DNA of 64,000 nucleotides from Clostridia bacterium (GCA_017508425.1 JAFVYZ010000007.1:1-64000), one strand, 5' to 3'. Shown: positions 34,177 through 44,500, counted from the stretch's first letter. Notes: generated by a model from the sequence alone, not told the origin. Translations and numbers: made by a program.

Positions 34177-35207
34177 AAGCCGTATTTTTCTTCAACAGCA
34201 ACGATGGCTGCCATGGTTTCATCATTGATGTCAACGGTGCCGTCGGCAAGGCACTTTGCAAGCTTCTCCTGCTCGATCTCACCGGGATAGTAGATCTTTT
34301 CCACGCCCGTTGCCTTCTTGGCCGCCTTGATCTCATCAAGCATCTTTTCCACGCGGTCGTTGTAGCTCTTGGGGTCGCCGAGCTTGGCGAGGTCGATCGC
34401 CATAAACATATGACCTACGTTGCCGCCCACCTCGGGGTTTTGGTTCCATGCGTGTACGTCGCCCGTCATAGCGGCACCCGAAAGCGTACCGGCAAAGACC
34501 TCAACCATCATCGCAAGTCCGTAGCCCTTATAGCCGCCGAACGGCAGGAGCGTGCCACCCTTCATGTACTCCGAGGCATCGGTGGTGGGGTTGCCGTCTT
34601 TGTCGATGATCCAGCCAAGCGGCACGGGCTTACCCTCCTTTTCAAGGCGAATGACCTTTTGGTCGGAGGTGTTGCTCATCGCAACGTCGTAAACGATCTT
34701 ACCGTACTTACCTGCGGGGAACGCGTAGGAGAAGGGGTTGTTGCCGATCGTTTTCTCAGCGGCACCCGTTGCCGCCACGAGGATATCGCCGTTACTCATC
34801 GCAACGCCTGCCATATCCGCGTCAGCACACATCGAGGCGTAGTAGCCCGCCGCACCGAAATGGTGGCTGCCGCGCACGTTGACAATACCGATGCCCGTGG
34901 CCTTGGCTTTTTCGATCGCCAGCTCCATGGCCTTGTAGGAGACCACGATGCCGAGGTTGTTGTTGCCGTTGACCGCCGCCCAAGAGGGGCTGTCAAAATC
35001 AACGGTAAAGTTACCGTCCTTTTTAATACCGCCGCTTTCCATGCAGGAAACGTAGCGTGCAAGACGCAGGAAGCCGTGCGTAAAGACGCCGCGCATTTCG
35101 GTTTCAAGCAGTACCTTGGTGATGATTTCGGCATCCCCTCGGCTCAGACCTACCTTTTCAAAGATGCGCTCGGAGCGCGCCTTGATCTCACTAATTGCAA
35201 TTTTCAT
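34173..35207 (-). CDS. Ldh-family (malate/L-lactate/ureidoglycolate type) NAD(P)-dependent dehydrogenase
   Basis: A 344-residue member of the type-2 malate/L-lactate dehydrogenase family (AllD, ComC, DlgD, YlbC). Conserved blocks are MRGVFTHGFLRLARYV, VNVRGSHHFGAAGYYASMC (catalytic His), TIGNNPFSYAFP, GTLLPFGGYKGYGLAMMVEVFAGTLSGA and the late YPGE. It oxidises a 2-hydroxy acid to the keto acid in the cytosol. The pairing with an intracellular sugar esterase suggests catabolism of an acetylated or acidic sugar, but the substrate cannot be read. AGGAGA precedes the ATG. Confidence 0.9.
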   Translation of the reverse strand: MKIAISEIKARSERIFEKVGLSRGDAEIITKVLLETEMRGVFTHGFLRLARYVSCMESGGIKKDGNFTVDFDSPSWAAVNGNNNLGIVVSYKAMELAIEKAKATGIGIVNVRGSHHFGAAGYYASMCADADMAGVAMSNGDILVAATGAAEKTIGNNPFSYAFPAGKYGKIVYDVAMSNTSDQKVIRLEKEGKPVPLGWIIDKDGNPTTDASEYMKGGTLLPFGGYKGYGLAMMVEVFAGTLSGAAMTGDVHAWNQNPEVGGNVGHMFMAIDLAKLGDPKSYNDRVEKMLDEIKAAKKATGVEKIYYPGEIEQEKLAKCLADGTVDINDETMAAIVAVEEKYGL

Positions 35208-35337
35208 AAAAGTTCTCCTATTAAAATAAAGTATTACTGCAATTAAATGATATCACAAATTTAGAACACCATCTACACTTATATTGCACAAAGAAGATGC
35301 GACTTCAACATTTTTTGTGTTTGTAAATGAGAGAAAA

Positions 35338-35363
35338 GCGCCCGTCAGATGACGGGCGCTTTC
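35338..35363 (-). terminator. terminator of rpsU
   Basis: Minus strand: the AGCGCCCGTC/GACGGGCGCT stem follows the rpsU stop at once. Only a short T-rich tail is present. Confidence 0.75.
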
Positions 35364-35367
35364 TTCA

Positions 35368-35544
35368 TTACTTATACTTACGCTTACGTGCAGCTTCAGA
35401 CTTCTTCTTACGCTTTACGCTCGGCTTTTCGTAATGCTCTCTCTTGCGAAGTTCGGCAAGAACACCGGAACGTGCGCACTGACGCTTAAAGCGACGCAGA
35501 GCACTGTCAAGGGACTCGCCCTCCTTCAGTTTCACTTCTGCCAT
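35368..35544 (-). CDS. rpsU: 30S ribosomal protein S21
   Basis: A 58-residue basic protein. The start reads [20 protein letters not shown] and the end is lysine- and arginine-rich ([15 protein letters not shown]), as in bacterial S21. It binds near the 3' end of 16S rRNA on the small subunit and helps mRNA selection. The ATG lies just after a consensus promoter and the stop is followed by a terminator, so it is its own transcription unit, although leuS is 100 bases upstream on the same strand. Length matches Firmicutes S21 (57-58 residues). Confidence 0.96.
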   Translation of the reverse strand: MAEVKLKEGESLDSALRRFKRQCARSGVLAELRKREHYEKPSVKRKKKSEAARKRKYK

Positions 35545-35589
35545 TTATATATCCCTCCCCTCGCGGTTGAAAAACAACAATCTTTTATT

Positions 35590-35618
35590 ATTATACACAG
35601 TTTTATTTGCCGTGTCAA
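35590..35618 (-). promoter_or_regulatory. promoter of rpsU
   Basis: Minus strand: TTGACA (35613-35618), 17-base spacer, TATAAT (35590-35595): full consensus. Confidence 0.93.
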
Positions 35619-35644
35619 TAGCATTTGCAATTTTTTTGGAATTT

Positions 35645-38047
35645 TTATCGTACGACAAGATTCACGATCTTATCGGGCACCACGATCTCTTTGATCGTGG
35701 TCTTCCCTTCGATGGCGGCGGCGACGCGCTCATCGGCCTTGGCAAGCGAAAGTGCGGTATCCTTATCGGCACCCTTGGGCATCTTCACCACGGCCTTAAG
35801 CTTACCGCAGACCTGTACGGCAACCTCAACGGTCGAAAGCTCGGTCTTGGCCTCATCGTATTCGGGCCAAGCGGCAAGCGAGCAGAAGCCCTCACCGCCA
35901 ATGGCCTCCCATACCTCCTCACAAAGGTGGGGTGCAAAGGGGCAAAGCAAGCGCACAAGCGTGCCGAGCTCGGTGACGGTCAGGTGTCCCACCTCGTCGA
36001 TCTCGTTGAGCAGGGTCATCATAGCGGCGATCGCGGTGTTAAACTTCATCTCCTCAATATCCGAGGTGACCTTCTTGATGGTGCGGTGGAAGGGCGTTTC
36101 AAGCTCGGGCGTGACACCCTCACCCTTGGCGCGATCGGGCAATTGTGCCACACGGTCAAGGAAACGCTTGCAGCCGCGCATACTGCTCTCAGACCAGGGT
36201 GCAGCGGAGCCGTAGTCACCCATAAAGAGAATATAGACGCGAAGCGTATCTGCACCGAAGGTATCGACCACGTCGTTGGGATCAACGACGTTGCCGCGCG
36301 ACTTCGACATCTTTTGGCCGTCGGGACCAAGGATAAGCCCCTGCGCAGTACGCTTGGCATAGGGCTCGGCCGTGGGCACTACGCCAATATCATAAAGGAA
36401 CTTGTGCCAGAAGCGGCTGTAAATGAGGTGGCGCGTCACGTGCTCCATACCGCCGTTGTACCAGTCAACGGGCAGCCAGTATTTGAGCTTATCGTAATCG
36501 GCAAGGCACTCGGCATTGAGCGGATCGATGTAACGAAGGAAATACCACGAGGAGCCCGCCCACTGCGGCATGGTATCGGTCTCGCGCTTGGCATCACCCC
36601 CACACTTGGGGCACTTACAGTTGACAAAGCTCTCGATCTTGGCAAGGGGCGACTCGCCCCCCTCGCCGGGCGCGAAGTTTTCAACGGGGGGCAAACGCAG
36701 GGGCAGCTCCTCGTAGGGCACGGCCACCATGCCGCACTTCTCGCAGTGCACGATCGGAATGGGCTCGCCCCAGTAACGCTGGCGGTTGAAGGCCCAGTCC
36801 TTCATCTTATACTGCACACCGGCCTCACCGACGCCGAGCTCCTCAAGCTTTTCGATCATCACGGCGATCGAGGTCTTTTTATCCAACAAGCCGTTGAGGA
36901 AGTCGGAGTTGACCATTTCACCGTCACCGGTGTAGGCCTCTTTTTCAATATCGCCGCCACGGATGACCTCAATAATATCGATGCCGAATTTCTTGGCAAA
37001 GGCATAGTCGCGATCGTCGTGCGCGGGCACGGCCATAATGGCACCCGTGCCGTAGCCCATCATCACGTAGTCGGAAATATAGATCGGGATTTCCTTGCCC
37101 GTAATGGGGTGGATCGCCGACAGGCCCTCGATCCTCACGCCCGTCTTATCCTTGTTCATTTGCGTACGCTCGAACTCGGTCTTCTTGGCGCAAAGCTCGC
37201 GATACTCGTCGAGCGCCGCCACGTTGGTAATACGGTCACGGTACTGATCGAGCACGGGGTGCTCGGGTGCCATAACCATAAAGGTCACGCCAAAGAGCGT
37301 GTCGGGACGGGTGGTGTAGATGCGCAGCTTCTCATCGGTCCCCGAAAGCGCGAAATTGACAAACGCGCCCGTGGATTTGCCGATCCAGTTGACCTGCTGC
37401 ATCTTAACGTTCGGCAGATAATCGACCTCATCGAGGCCCTGAAGCAGCTTATCCGCATACGCGGTGATGCGCAAATACCAAACGTCCTTGGATTTTTGAA
37501 CGATGTCGTTATGACAAATGTCGCACTTGCCGCCCTGCGAATCCTCGTTTGAAAGAACAACCTTGCAGGAGGGGCAGTAGTTTACCAAAGCCGTGTCACG
37601 GAACACAAGGCCGTTTTCAAACATTTTCAGGAAGATCCACTGCGTCCAGCGGTAATACCCCTCCTCGGTGGTATCGACCACGCGCTCCCAGTCAAAGGAA
37701 AAGCCGACGCGGCGGAGCTGCTGGGTGAATTTGGCGATGTTATTATCGGTGACCTGACGGGGGTGGATGCCCGTTTTGATGGCATAGTTCTCGGTGGGAA
37801 GTCCGTAAGCGTCAAAGCCGATGGGGAACATGACGTTATAGCCCTGCATACGGCGCTTGCGGCTGATGACCTCAAGACCCGAATAGGCCTTGATGTGTCC
37901 GACGTGCATACCGGCACCGCTCGGGTACGGGAACTCTACCAAACCGTAGAATTTTTTGCGGGTATCGTGGTCCTTGGCGTGGAAGATCCTTGCCTCATCC
38001 CACTTGTCTTGCCATTTCTTTTCAATAGCGGCACAATCGTATCTCAT
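35645..38047 (-). CDS. leuS: leucine-tRNA ligase LeuS
   Basis: An 800-residue class I synthetase of standard bacterial length. The HIGH motif is FPYPSGAGMHVGHIKAYSGLE (near 38-58) and KMSKS is GPDGQKMSKSRGNVVDPND. The CP1 editing domain (about 220-400) includes RPDTLFGVTF and the GTGAIMAVPAHDDRD editing site. A zinc-type knuckle (CKCPKCGG) and the C-terminal anticodon-binding region are present. It attaches leucine to tRNA-Leu and proofreads norvaline and isoleucine. It starts five bases after rsfS, and no T-box leader fits in that gap, so expression comes from the upstream operon. Confidence 0.97.
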   Translation of the reverse strand: MRYDCAAIEKKWQDKWDEARIFHAKDHDTRKKFYGLVEFPYPSGAGMHVGHIKAYSGLEVISRKRRMQGYNVMFPIGFDAYGLPTENYAIKTGIHPRQVTDNNIAKFTQQLRRVGFSFDWERVVDTTEEGYYRWTQWIFLKMFENGLVFRDTALVNYCPSCKVVLSNEDSQGGKCDICHNDIVQKSKDVWYLRITAYADKLLQGLDEVDYLPNVKMQQVNWIGKSTGAFVNFALSGTDEKLRIYTTRPDTLFGVTFMVMAPEHPVLDQYRDRITNVAALDEYRELCAKKTEFERTQMNKDKTGVRIEGLSAIHPITGKEIPIYISDYVMMGYGTGAIMAVPAHDDRDYAFAKKFGIDIIEVIRGGDIEKEAYTGDGEMVNSDFLNGLLDKKTSIAVMIEKLEELGVGEAGVQYKMKDWAFNRQRYWGEPIPIVHCEKCGMVAVPYEELPLRLPPVENFAPGEGGESPLAKIESFVNCKCPKCGGDAKRETDTMPQWAGSSWYFLRYIDPLNAECLADYDKLKYWLPVDWYNGGMEHVTRHLIYSRFWHKFLYDIGVVPTAEPYAKRTAQGLILGPDGQKMSKSRGNVVDPNDVVDTFGADTLRVYILFMGDYGSAAPWSESSMRGCKRFLDRVAQLPDRAKGEGVTPELETPFHRTIKKVTSDIEEMKFNTAIAAMMTLLNEIDEVGHLTVTELGTLVRLLCPFAPHLCEEVWEAIGGEGFCSLAAWPEYDEAKTELSTVEVAVQVCGKLKAVVKMPKGADKDTALSLAKADERVAAAIEGKTTIKEIVVPDKIVNLVVR

Positions 38048-38052
38048 AATAC

Positions 38053-38430
38053 TTACTCCTCGGTTGTTTCCTTATATAATTTATCAAGATTGAAAAATTC
38101 ACGTGATTCGCGGTCAAAGATATGCACCATAACGATCCCGTAATCGACGATCTGCCAAGAACGGGTCCCAACGCCGTCGGCGTGCAGGGGGTGCACGTCA
38201 CGAAGGGAAAGCTTGTACTCCAGCTCATCGGCAAGAGCCTTTACGTGAGGGCCCGAGGTACCCGTGGCGAGCACAAGATAATCCGTAATATCACTGCGCC
38301 CCTCAACCGAAAACACAGCAACGTTTGCGCCCTTTTTGCTCTCCAAAATATCGCGGCAGGCAAGGGCCAGGTCCTTTGCGCTCGCATCCGCCAAGGACGG
38401 GAGCATTTCTTGTTCCATTTTTTCTTCCAT
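38053..38430 (-). CDS. rsfS: ribosome silencing factor RsfS (YbeB/Iojap)
   Basis: A 125-residue protein of the Iojap family that binds ribosomal protein L14 and prevents subunit joining in starvation. The core is NVAVFSVEGRSDITDYLVLATGTSGPHVKALADELEYKL, then GTRSWQIVDYGIVMVHIFDRESREFFNLDKLY. I prefer the ATG at 38430, with AAAGGA upstream; an earlier ATG at 38460 overlaps the yqeK stop and would add ten residues. The usual yqeK-rsfS linkage is kept, and leuS follows after five bases. Confidence 0.93.
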   Translation of the reverse strand: MEEKMEQEMLPSLADASAKDLALACRDILESKKGANVAVFSVEGRSDITDYLVLATGTSGPHVKALADELEYKLSLRDVHPLHADGVGTRSWQIVDYGIVMVHIFDRESREFFNLDKLYKETTEE

Positions 38431-38456
38431 TCTATTTTCGTTCCTTTCGTAAGGGT

Positions 38457-39083
38457 TCATTTCTTTTTGACAAACTCCAGTGCCCCTTGAGTATCCCGAC
38501 ACACGGGTGCCCCCTTGACGGTGAGCTCCTCGACCGTTTGCTCAAGAGATCTTAACAGCACCAACCACAAATGGCTTGCCCGTTCTTGCTCGGTCATCCT
38601 ATCGGGTGCGGCATCGAAAAACAGGTGTCTCAATGCCACACACTCGGGGATCACCCTGCCCTCCTCAATATAATCGGCAAGGTAAAGAATGGCCTCGGCA
38701 ACCGTCATTCCCTCGTGCCCCGTCGTGTGCCAGCGCACCGCCGACAAAAGGTCTTTATCGGCAAGATCGGGGTATTTCTCGGGGATGAGGAGCGATGCCG
38801 TCATTCCGTGCCAAATTTTTGGAGCGCATTGCTCATCGGGGCGCAGAACCGCGCCGTGCGAGGCCAGGATCTCGGCTTGCACCTCGCGGGGAAGCTCCTT
38901 GGTCATATCGTGCAAAAGCGCCGCCGCGCGGAGCATCCCTGCTCCTTCGGGCAAATAAAGCGCCGCCAGGCGTGCCGCCATTTGCTCGACACCTAAAGTA
39001 TGCTTGAAGCGTTGCTCCGTCATACACGCGCGCATATCCTCGCGCAGGAGAGCCAATCGTTCTTCAGTAAAAGCATTATACAT
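38457..39083 (-). CDS. yqeK: YqeK-type HD-domain hydrolase (diadenosine tetraphosphatase)
   Basis: A 208-residue HD-domain metalloenzyme. HTLGVEQMAARLAALY, AALLHDMTKELPREVQ (HD), WHGMTASLL, VRWHTTGHEGMTVAEAILYLADYIEEGR match YqeK, which cleaves Ap4A symmetrically to two ADP. Its ATG overlaps the nadD end by eight bases, and it sits in the Firmicutes order nadD-yqeK-rsfS. The C-terminal ELTVKGAPVCRDTQGALEFVKKK is a small extension beyond the HD core. Confidence 0.9.
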   Translation of the reverse strand: MYNAFTEERLALLREDMRACMTEQRFKHTLGVEQMAARLAALYLPEGAGMLRAAALLHDMTKELPREVQAEILASHGAVLRPDEQCAPKIWHGMTASLLIPEKYPDLADKDLLSAVRWHTTGHEGMTVAEAILYLADYIEEGRVIPECVALRHLFFDAAPDRMTEQERASHLWLVLLRSLEQTVEELTVKGAPVCRDTQGALEFVKKK

Positions 39084-39690
39084 AAAGACCGTGTTCCTTT
39101 ATATATGCCGCGACCCCTTCGGGCACGACGTCATCGATGGGTGCGCCGCGCTTGACGCGCTCGCGCACGGCGGTTGAAGAAACATCTACAAAATCGGCAG
39201 GGATGCGCCGAACGATCTTGCCAAAGCGTGCCAAATACTCGTTGTTTTTGGCCACGATCATGGACTCAATGATCGGATCGTTCTCCCGGCGCATATACAC
39301 GGGATAACAAAGCTTAAAGATTTCCTCCGGCTCGCGCCAACGATCCAGTGTAAGCATCATATCGGTGCCCATGAGGAAAAACAGGCGGCGATCTGCACCC
39401 GAGAGCGCGCGCAACGTGTCCACGGTATAGCTGCGCCCCCCACGTGCGATCTCAAGATCGCTGATGAAGGTGCGCTCCATTCCCCCAAAGGCCAGCTCAC
39501 ACATTCTAAGACGGTGAGAGGGATCGTCGGCCCGATCCATTTGCTTGTGAGGCGACACAGCGGTGGGTATGATGTAAAGGAGATCCAATTCCATACCCTT
39601 AAAAAACGCCTCGGCAGCCTTGACGTGCCCATTATGAGGGGGCGAAAAGGTGCCGCCGTAGATGCCGATACGCATTTGACCGTTGATCAT
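39076..39690 (-). CDS. nadD: nicotinate-nucleotide adenylyltransferase NadD
   Basis: A 204-residue nucleotidyltransferase that converts nicotinate mononucleotide and ATP to deamido-NAD in NAD synthesis. The phosphate loop GIYGGTFSPPHNGHVKAAEAF is near the N-terminus and SSTAVRERV holds the ISSTxxR-like motif. LLYIIPTAVSPHK is also typical. The ATG at 39690 overlaps the yhbY stop (ATGA); ATG at 39675 is an alternative start nearer the first conserved strand. Confidence 0.95.
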   Translation of the reverse strand: MINGQMRIGIYGGTFSPPHNGHVKAAEAFFKGMELDLLYIIPTAVSPHKQMDRADDPSHRLRMCELAFGGMERTFISDLEIARGGRSYTVDTLRALSGADRRLFFLMGTDMMLTLDRWREPEEIFKLCYPVYMRRENDPIIESMIVAKNNEYLARFGKIVRRIPADFVDVSSTAVRERVKRGAPIDDVVPEGVAAYIKEHGLYV

Positions 39691-39974
39691 AGCTCGATCT
39701 TCTTTTTGGTCTTGGATTCACGATACAAAATGCACTTGGTGCCAATGACCGAGACGACCTCGGCACCCGTTTTCTCGGCCAATTCCTCCGCCGCACCTCG
39801 CACCCCGAGATCGCAGTTTTCAAGGACACGGAGCTTGATCAGCTCACGCGCCTCCAGCGCGTCGGAAACGGTGGCGACGAGCGTAGCGGTGATGCCGCTC
39901 TTGCCGATCTGCATAATGGTATCCATCGTGGATGCCATAGAGCGCAGCATGGCGCGTTGTTTACTTGTCAACAT
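39687..39974 (-). CDS. yhbY: YhbY/CRM-domain RNA-binding protein
   Basis: A 95-residue single CRM-domain protein: LTSKQRAMLRSMASTMDTIMQIGKSGIT, then LEARELIKLRVLENC and GAEVVSVIGTKCILYRES. The G-K-x-G loop is present. YhbY binds pre-50S ribosomal particles and assists assembly. It lies between rdgB and nadD, with three bases separating it from rdgB and a four-base overlap with nadD. Confidence 0.93.
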   Translation of the reverse strand: MLTSKQRAMLRSMASTMDTIMQIGKSGITATLVATVSDALEARELIKLRVLENCDLGVRGAAEELAEKTGAEVVSVIGTKCILYRESKTKKKIEL

Positions 39975-39977
39975 ATT

Positions 39978-40589
39978 TTACTCCTCCATACGTGCCGAAA
40001 ACAGCTTGGCAAAGGCCCTGACGGCCGCGCCTCTGTGGCTGATGCGGTTTTTCTCTTCGTGCGACAGCTCGGCAAAGGTCTTGCCGAACGGCGCGTAATA
40101 AAACAAGGGATCATACCCAAAGCCGCCCTCCCCCCTCGGTGCCGTAAGGATCTCACCGGGGACGCGTCCTTCGGCTACGATCGGCTCGCGCCCGTCAGGG
40201 AACGCGCAGGCAAAGACCGACACAAAGGCGGCGGCACGGTCCTGCTTATCCTTCAGGTTTTGGAGCAAAAGAGCGTTATTTTGAGCATCGTTACCGTGTT
40301 CCCCGGCATAGCGCGCGGAATACACGCCCGGCGCACCGCCGAGTGCCTCAACGCAAAGCCCCGAGTCATCGGCAAGTGCCACGTAGCCAAGAGCGGCCAC
40401 GGCACGGGCCTTGATGAGGGCGTTTTCGGCAAAGGTCGTGCCGTTTTCCTCGATGTCATCGGCAAAGCCGATGTCATCAAGAGATTTTAAGACGATCACG
40501 TCACCGAGCTCCTCGGCAAGGAGCCGATTTAATTCCTTCAGCTTGCCTTGATTGCGACTGGCAAGCACAACCTCAATTTTTTTCATCAT
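39978..40589 (-). CDS. rdgB: XTP/dITP pyrophosphatase RdgB/HAM1
   Basis: A 203-residue enzyme that removes inosine and xanthosine triphosphates from the nucleotide pool. The signatures are VVLASRNQGKLKELNRLL, ADDSGLCVEALGGAPGVYSARYAG, RGEGGFGYDPLFYY and AELSHEEKNRISHRGAAVRAF. The ATG overlaps the ftsY stop by four bases, so it is coupled to ftsY. Confidence 0.96.
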   Translation of the reverse strand: MMKKIEVVLASRNQGKLKELNRLLAEELGDVIVLKSLDDIGFADDIEENGTTFAENALIKARAVAALGYVALADDSGLCVEALGGAPGVYSARYAGEHGNDAQNNALLLQNLKDKQDRAAAFVSVFACAFPDGREPIVAEGRVPGEILTAPRGEGGFGYDPLFYYAPFGKTFAELSHEEKNRISHRGAAVRAFAKLFSARMEE

Positions 40590-41500
40590 TCAAAGAGCGC
40601 GGCCACAAATTCCGCCGCATCAAATTCCTGCATATCATCGATCTTCTCGCCCACGCCGATAAACTTCACCGGAAGCCCGAGCTCTCGACGGATCGAAAGG
40701 GCAATGCCGCCCTTGGCGGTGCCGTCAAGCTTATTGAGCACAAGACCCGTAAGGTCCGCGGCACGCCCGAACTCTTTCGCCTGCAAAATGGCGTTTTGCC
40801 CCGTAGTCGCATCGAGCACCAGAAGGTTTTCGCGACAGGCATCGGGGAGCTCTCTTGAGATCACGCGATGGATCTTTGCCAGCTCATCCATCAAATTTTT
40901 CTTGTTGTGAAGTCGGCCTGCCGTGTCGATGATGAGCACGTCAGCACCCTTCTTTTTGGTGTACTGAATAGCGTCATAGACCACAGCCGCAGGGTCCGAG
41001 CCCTCGTGCTGCTTGACGATATCCACACCTGCACGATCGCACCACACGGCAAGCTGATCGATGGCCGCGGCACGGAAGGTATCGGCCGCGGCGACCACCA
41101 CCTTTTTGCCCGCGCGCTTCAAGCGGTTGGAGATCTTGCCGATCGAGGTGGTCTTCCCCGCACCGTTTACGCCGATGATCAGCACCACCGAGGGGGTGGT
41201 ATCCAGCTTTAAGGGCGCACCCTCACCGATCATATCCGAAAGGATACTGCGAAGCGAGGTCTTGATATCCTCGGGCTCCTTGAGGCGCCCGTCCTTGATC
41301 TCCTCGCGAAGGCGATCCAAGATCTCTTCGGTGGCACCCACGCCCACGTCGGCGGTGATGAGGAGCTCCTCAAGCTCCTCGAGCAGATCCTCATCCACAC
41401 GCACAAAATGCTTTAACATGGCATCGATCTTGCCGAAAATCGCATTTTTGGTCTTGGCAAGACCCTCTTTTAATTTAGTTAAAAATCCCATTCCACTCAT
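40586..41500 (-). CDS. ftsY: signal recognition particle receptor FtsY
   Basis: A 304-residue SRP-type GTPase with the NG domain and almost no acidic A domain, as in many Firmicutes. G1 is IIGVNGAGKTTSIGKI, G3 is IDTAGRLHNKKN, and the G4 element is LNKLDGTAKGG. It docks ribosome-SRP complexes to the membrane translocon. Its 5' end overlaps the smc 3' end by 26 bases. A start at 41491 is also possible, where the smc stop would still overlap. The ftsY-smc pair is conserved in Firmicutes. Confidence 0.96.
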   Translation of the reverse strand: MSGMGFLTKLKEGLAKTKNAIFGKIDAMLKHFVRVDEDLLEELEELLITADVGVGATEEILDRLREEIKDGRLKEPEDIKTSLRSILSDMIGEGAPLKLDTTPSVVLIIGVNGAGKTTSIGKISNRLKRAGKKVVVAAADTFRAAAIDQLAVWCDRAGVDIVKQHEGSDPAAVVYDAIQYTKKKGADVLIIDTAGRLHNKKNLMDELAKIHRVISRELPDACRENLLVLDATTGQNAILQAKEFGRAADLTGLVLNKLDGTAKGGIALSIRRELGLPVKFIGVGEKIDDMQEFDAAEFVAALFE

Positions 41501-44500
41501 CTCCCTCTTGCTTACCCGAAATGGAGCTTACGTCAAGTGCAAGCACCTTCGAGATGCCGCGCTCGGGCATCGTCACGCCGTAAAGACGCTGTGCTGCCTC
41601 CATAGTACCGCGGCGGTGAGTAATCAAAATAAATTGTGTATCGAGCGAATAACGCTTGATGTATGCGGCAAAGCGTGCGACGTTCACTTCGTCGAGCGCC
41701 GCCTCGATCTCATCCAGGATAAAGAACGGGGTCGGGTTTACCTGCAAAATGGCAAAGAACAAAGCGATCGCCACAAAGGACTGCTCGCCGCCCGAAAGCA
41801 TCGTAAGATTCTTGATGATTTTTCCGGGAGGGGCCGCCTTGATCTCGATGCCGGAGGTGAGCACATCCGACGGATCGGAGAGCGAAATTTCAGCGCTACC
41901 GCCACCGAAGAGCTCGGAGAAGGTGCGGTTGAAATTCTCGTTAATTTGATTGAAGGTTGCCACGAACGAGGTCTTCATCTCGCCCTCAAGGTCGGCAATG
42001 ATCTTCAAAAGATCGTCGCGTGCCGCCGTCATATCGTCGATCTGCGCCTTCATCGTATCGTAGCGCTCCTTGACCTCCTTGTACTTGTTGACAGCGTCAA
42101 GGTCCACGTTACCGATCGCACGCAAGCGGTTGCGGCAGCTGACCTGCAGCTCCACCGCGGCGGCTCGGTCGGCGGCCGTCAAGGGCTCAAAGCCAAGGGC
42201 CACGGCATCGTTGCGGGTCATCTCATAATCTTCCCAGAATTTCGCGGCGATCTTATCCTGCTCATCGCGAAGAGAGGCAAGCTTATTCTCGTTTTTGGTA
42301 TGTGCCTGGAATATCGTTTGCTGCTCGGCCATCTTGTCGCGCAGCTTCTCGCTGACGACGGCGCGCTTGCGCTCGATATCCATGTTGCCCGTGGTCAGCT
42401 TTTGGCGGCGATCGTTGAGCTCCTTCAGCACACGCTCACCCTCGGCAAAGGTGTTACGGTTTGCCTCCTGACGGAGCGTTTCGCTCTCAATGCTCATTTC
42501 AAGCTCGGCGATCATGGCGCGGATCTCCTTGATCTCGGCCTCGATCGCGGCGGCGCGGGCATCGGACTCGGCAATATAGGCCTCGACCGTTTCAATATCC
42601 TTGCGTACGGCACTGATCTTAATGTAGAGCTCGGTCATCTCCTGCTCTTTCACCGTTTTCTCATCAAGCAGGGCGTTACGGACCACATCCTTTTCGGCGC
42701 GCAGAGCACCGATCTCGGTGATCTGATGACGCAGGGCCCCCTCTTGCTCGGCAAGGCGCGCCAGCTCATCATCATAACCCGCGCGCTGAATGGTGAGTGC
42801 CTCAAAGTCGGCACAAAGCTTTTGAACCAACGCCTCGTTGGCCTCGTACTTGGCACGGTATTGTGCGGCCTCACTGGCCTCGCCGCTCCCAAGAGCCGCG
42901 AGCAAGGAAGCACGCGTAGCTTCATCGTCGCGACGAGCCTGCTCGGCCTTCGCGTCGTTTTCAATGGCCTCACGGCGCTCGGCCAGATCCTCAAGCATTT
43001 TCGTGTACTGCTTTAATTTCTCGCCCAGCTCCTCAATTTGTCCGGCACGGGAAAGCACGCCGGCTCTTTGCTTCACGGAGCCGCCCGTAAAGGAACCGCC
43101 CGCGTTGATGACTTGTCCGTCCAATGTTACGACCTTTACGCGGAACTTGGTCTTTTTCGCCATTTCGGTGGCACTGTCAAGATCCTCAAAGACCACGGTC
43201 CTGCCAAGCAGGGCCGATACGACCTCACGGAATTTATCCTCACAATCCACAAGCTCCGAGGCAATGCCGAGGTAACCCTTGCATTTTGCCGCCTCATCCA
43301 TTTCAGAAGTCACGGTAAGACCTTGCATTGAGGAAAGGGGGAAGAACGTGGCTCTGCCTGCCTCGGCCTTTTTGAGGGCAAACATCGCGGCCTTGGCAAC
43401 GCTCTCATCCTCTACCACAATGTGCTGAAGATTGGCACCGAGTGCCGTTTCCATCGCGGTCACGTATTTTTTATCGACCGAAATGACCTTGGAAAGCGGT
43501 CCGTAGATCTTGCCGCAGCGGCGGCCGTCGCGGTCGGTAATTTTACCGTTTGCATAGGCGTCCATCACAAAGCGCACGCTGTTGCTGTAGCCCTCGAAAT
43601 GCTCTTCCATCGCACGGAAGGCCTCTTGGCGCTGACGGGCAATATCAGCCTGCAGCTTGTACTCCGACTCGCGCTCGGCCACCTCGGCCAGCTCCTCGGC
43701 AAGCTCCTTCAGGCGCACATCGCGCTCGGCGATCTTGGCATTGACCTCATCGATCTGCTGCTGGTAGCCTGTGGCGACCTCTTCCTTTTCCTTGCACTGT
43801 GCAAGAAGCTCCTCGGAAACCTTACGGTACTCGGCGATCTCCCCTTGCATGGTGTCGTTTTTATCGCTGTCGGTCAGCTTATTGTTTTCAAGCACCTTGC
43901 GACGCACGGTGATGTCGGCCACCTCGGCCTCGCGCTCGGTCACGTCGGCAAGGGCCGTGGCGATCTCACCGGCAAGGCGGAACGCCTCACTCACCAGCTT
44001 GTGCGCCTCCTCGGCCTTGGCGGTGTGCGCCTGCTCAAGGGTATCGCGGGACTCGGTCAGGACCGCAAGCTCCGCACGGCGGCGGTCACCCTCGGTGCGC
44101 TCGGCCCCCAGCAATTGCTCCTTATCCAGTACCGTGCGCTCGGACTGCTCGATGCGCTCGCGCGTGTTGGCAATTCGCGTTTTGGTCACGCTGTACTGAT
44201 TGTCACGCTCGTAATTTTCCTTTTCCAGGGCACGGATGCGCTCCAGCACCTCTTCGGCGGCGGCCGTGTTGGCTTGGCTCTCTTCAAAAAGTCGATCGGA
44301 TTGGGCGTTGTAATCCTCGATCGCCTCCTCGGCAAGGCGCAGGTCGTGTGTGCTGTTGCGGAAGTTCTCCTCTGCCTTTTCAATATCCAGGCGCAGGCGC
44401 TCGGAATCGTAAAGCCAAAGCTGAACGTCCACCTTTTTCTTGGTTTCGTGAAGCTCGATCGCTCTCTTCGCGCGCTCGGCCTCCTTTTCGAGAGGCAACA

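Noticed and set aside
35567..37552. A 661-codon open frame on the plus strand
   Set aside because: It is antisense to leuS for nearly its whole length, has no ribosome site and reads like a reverse-complement translation. High third-position GC in the real genes leaves long antisense frames open.
38048..38052. T-box leader for leuS
   Set aside because: Only five bases separate rsfS and leuS, so no leader can exist there.
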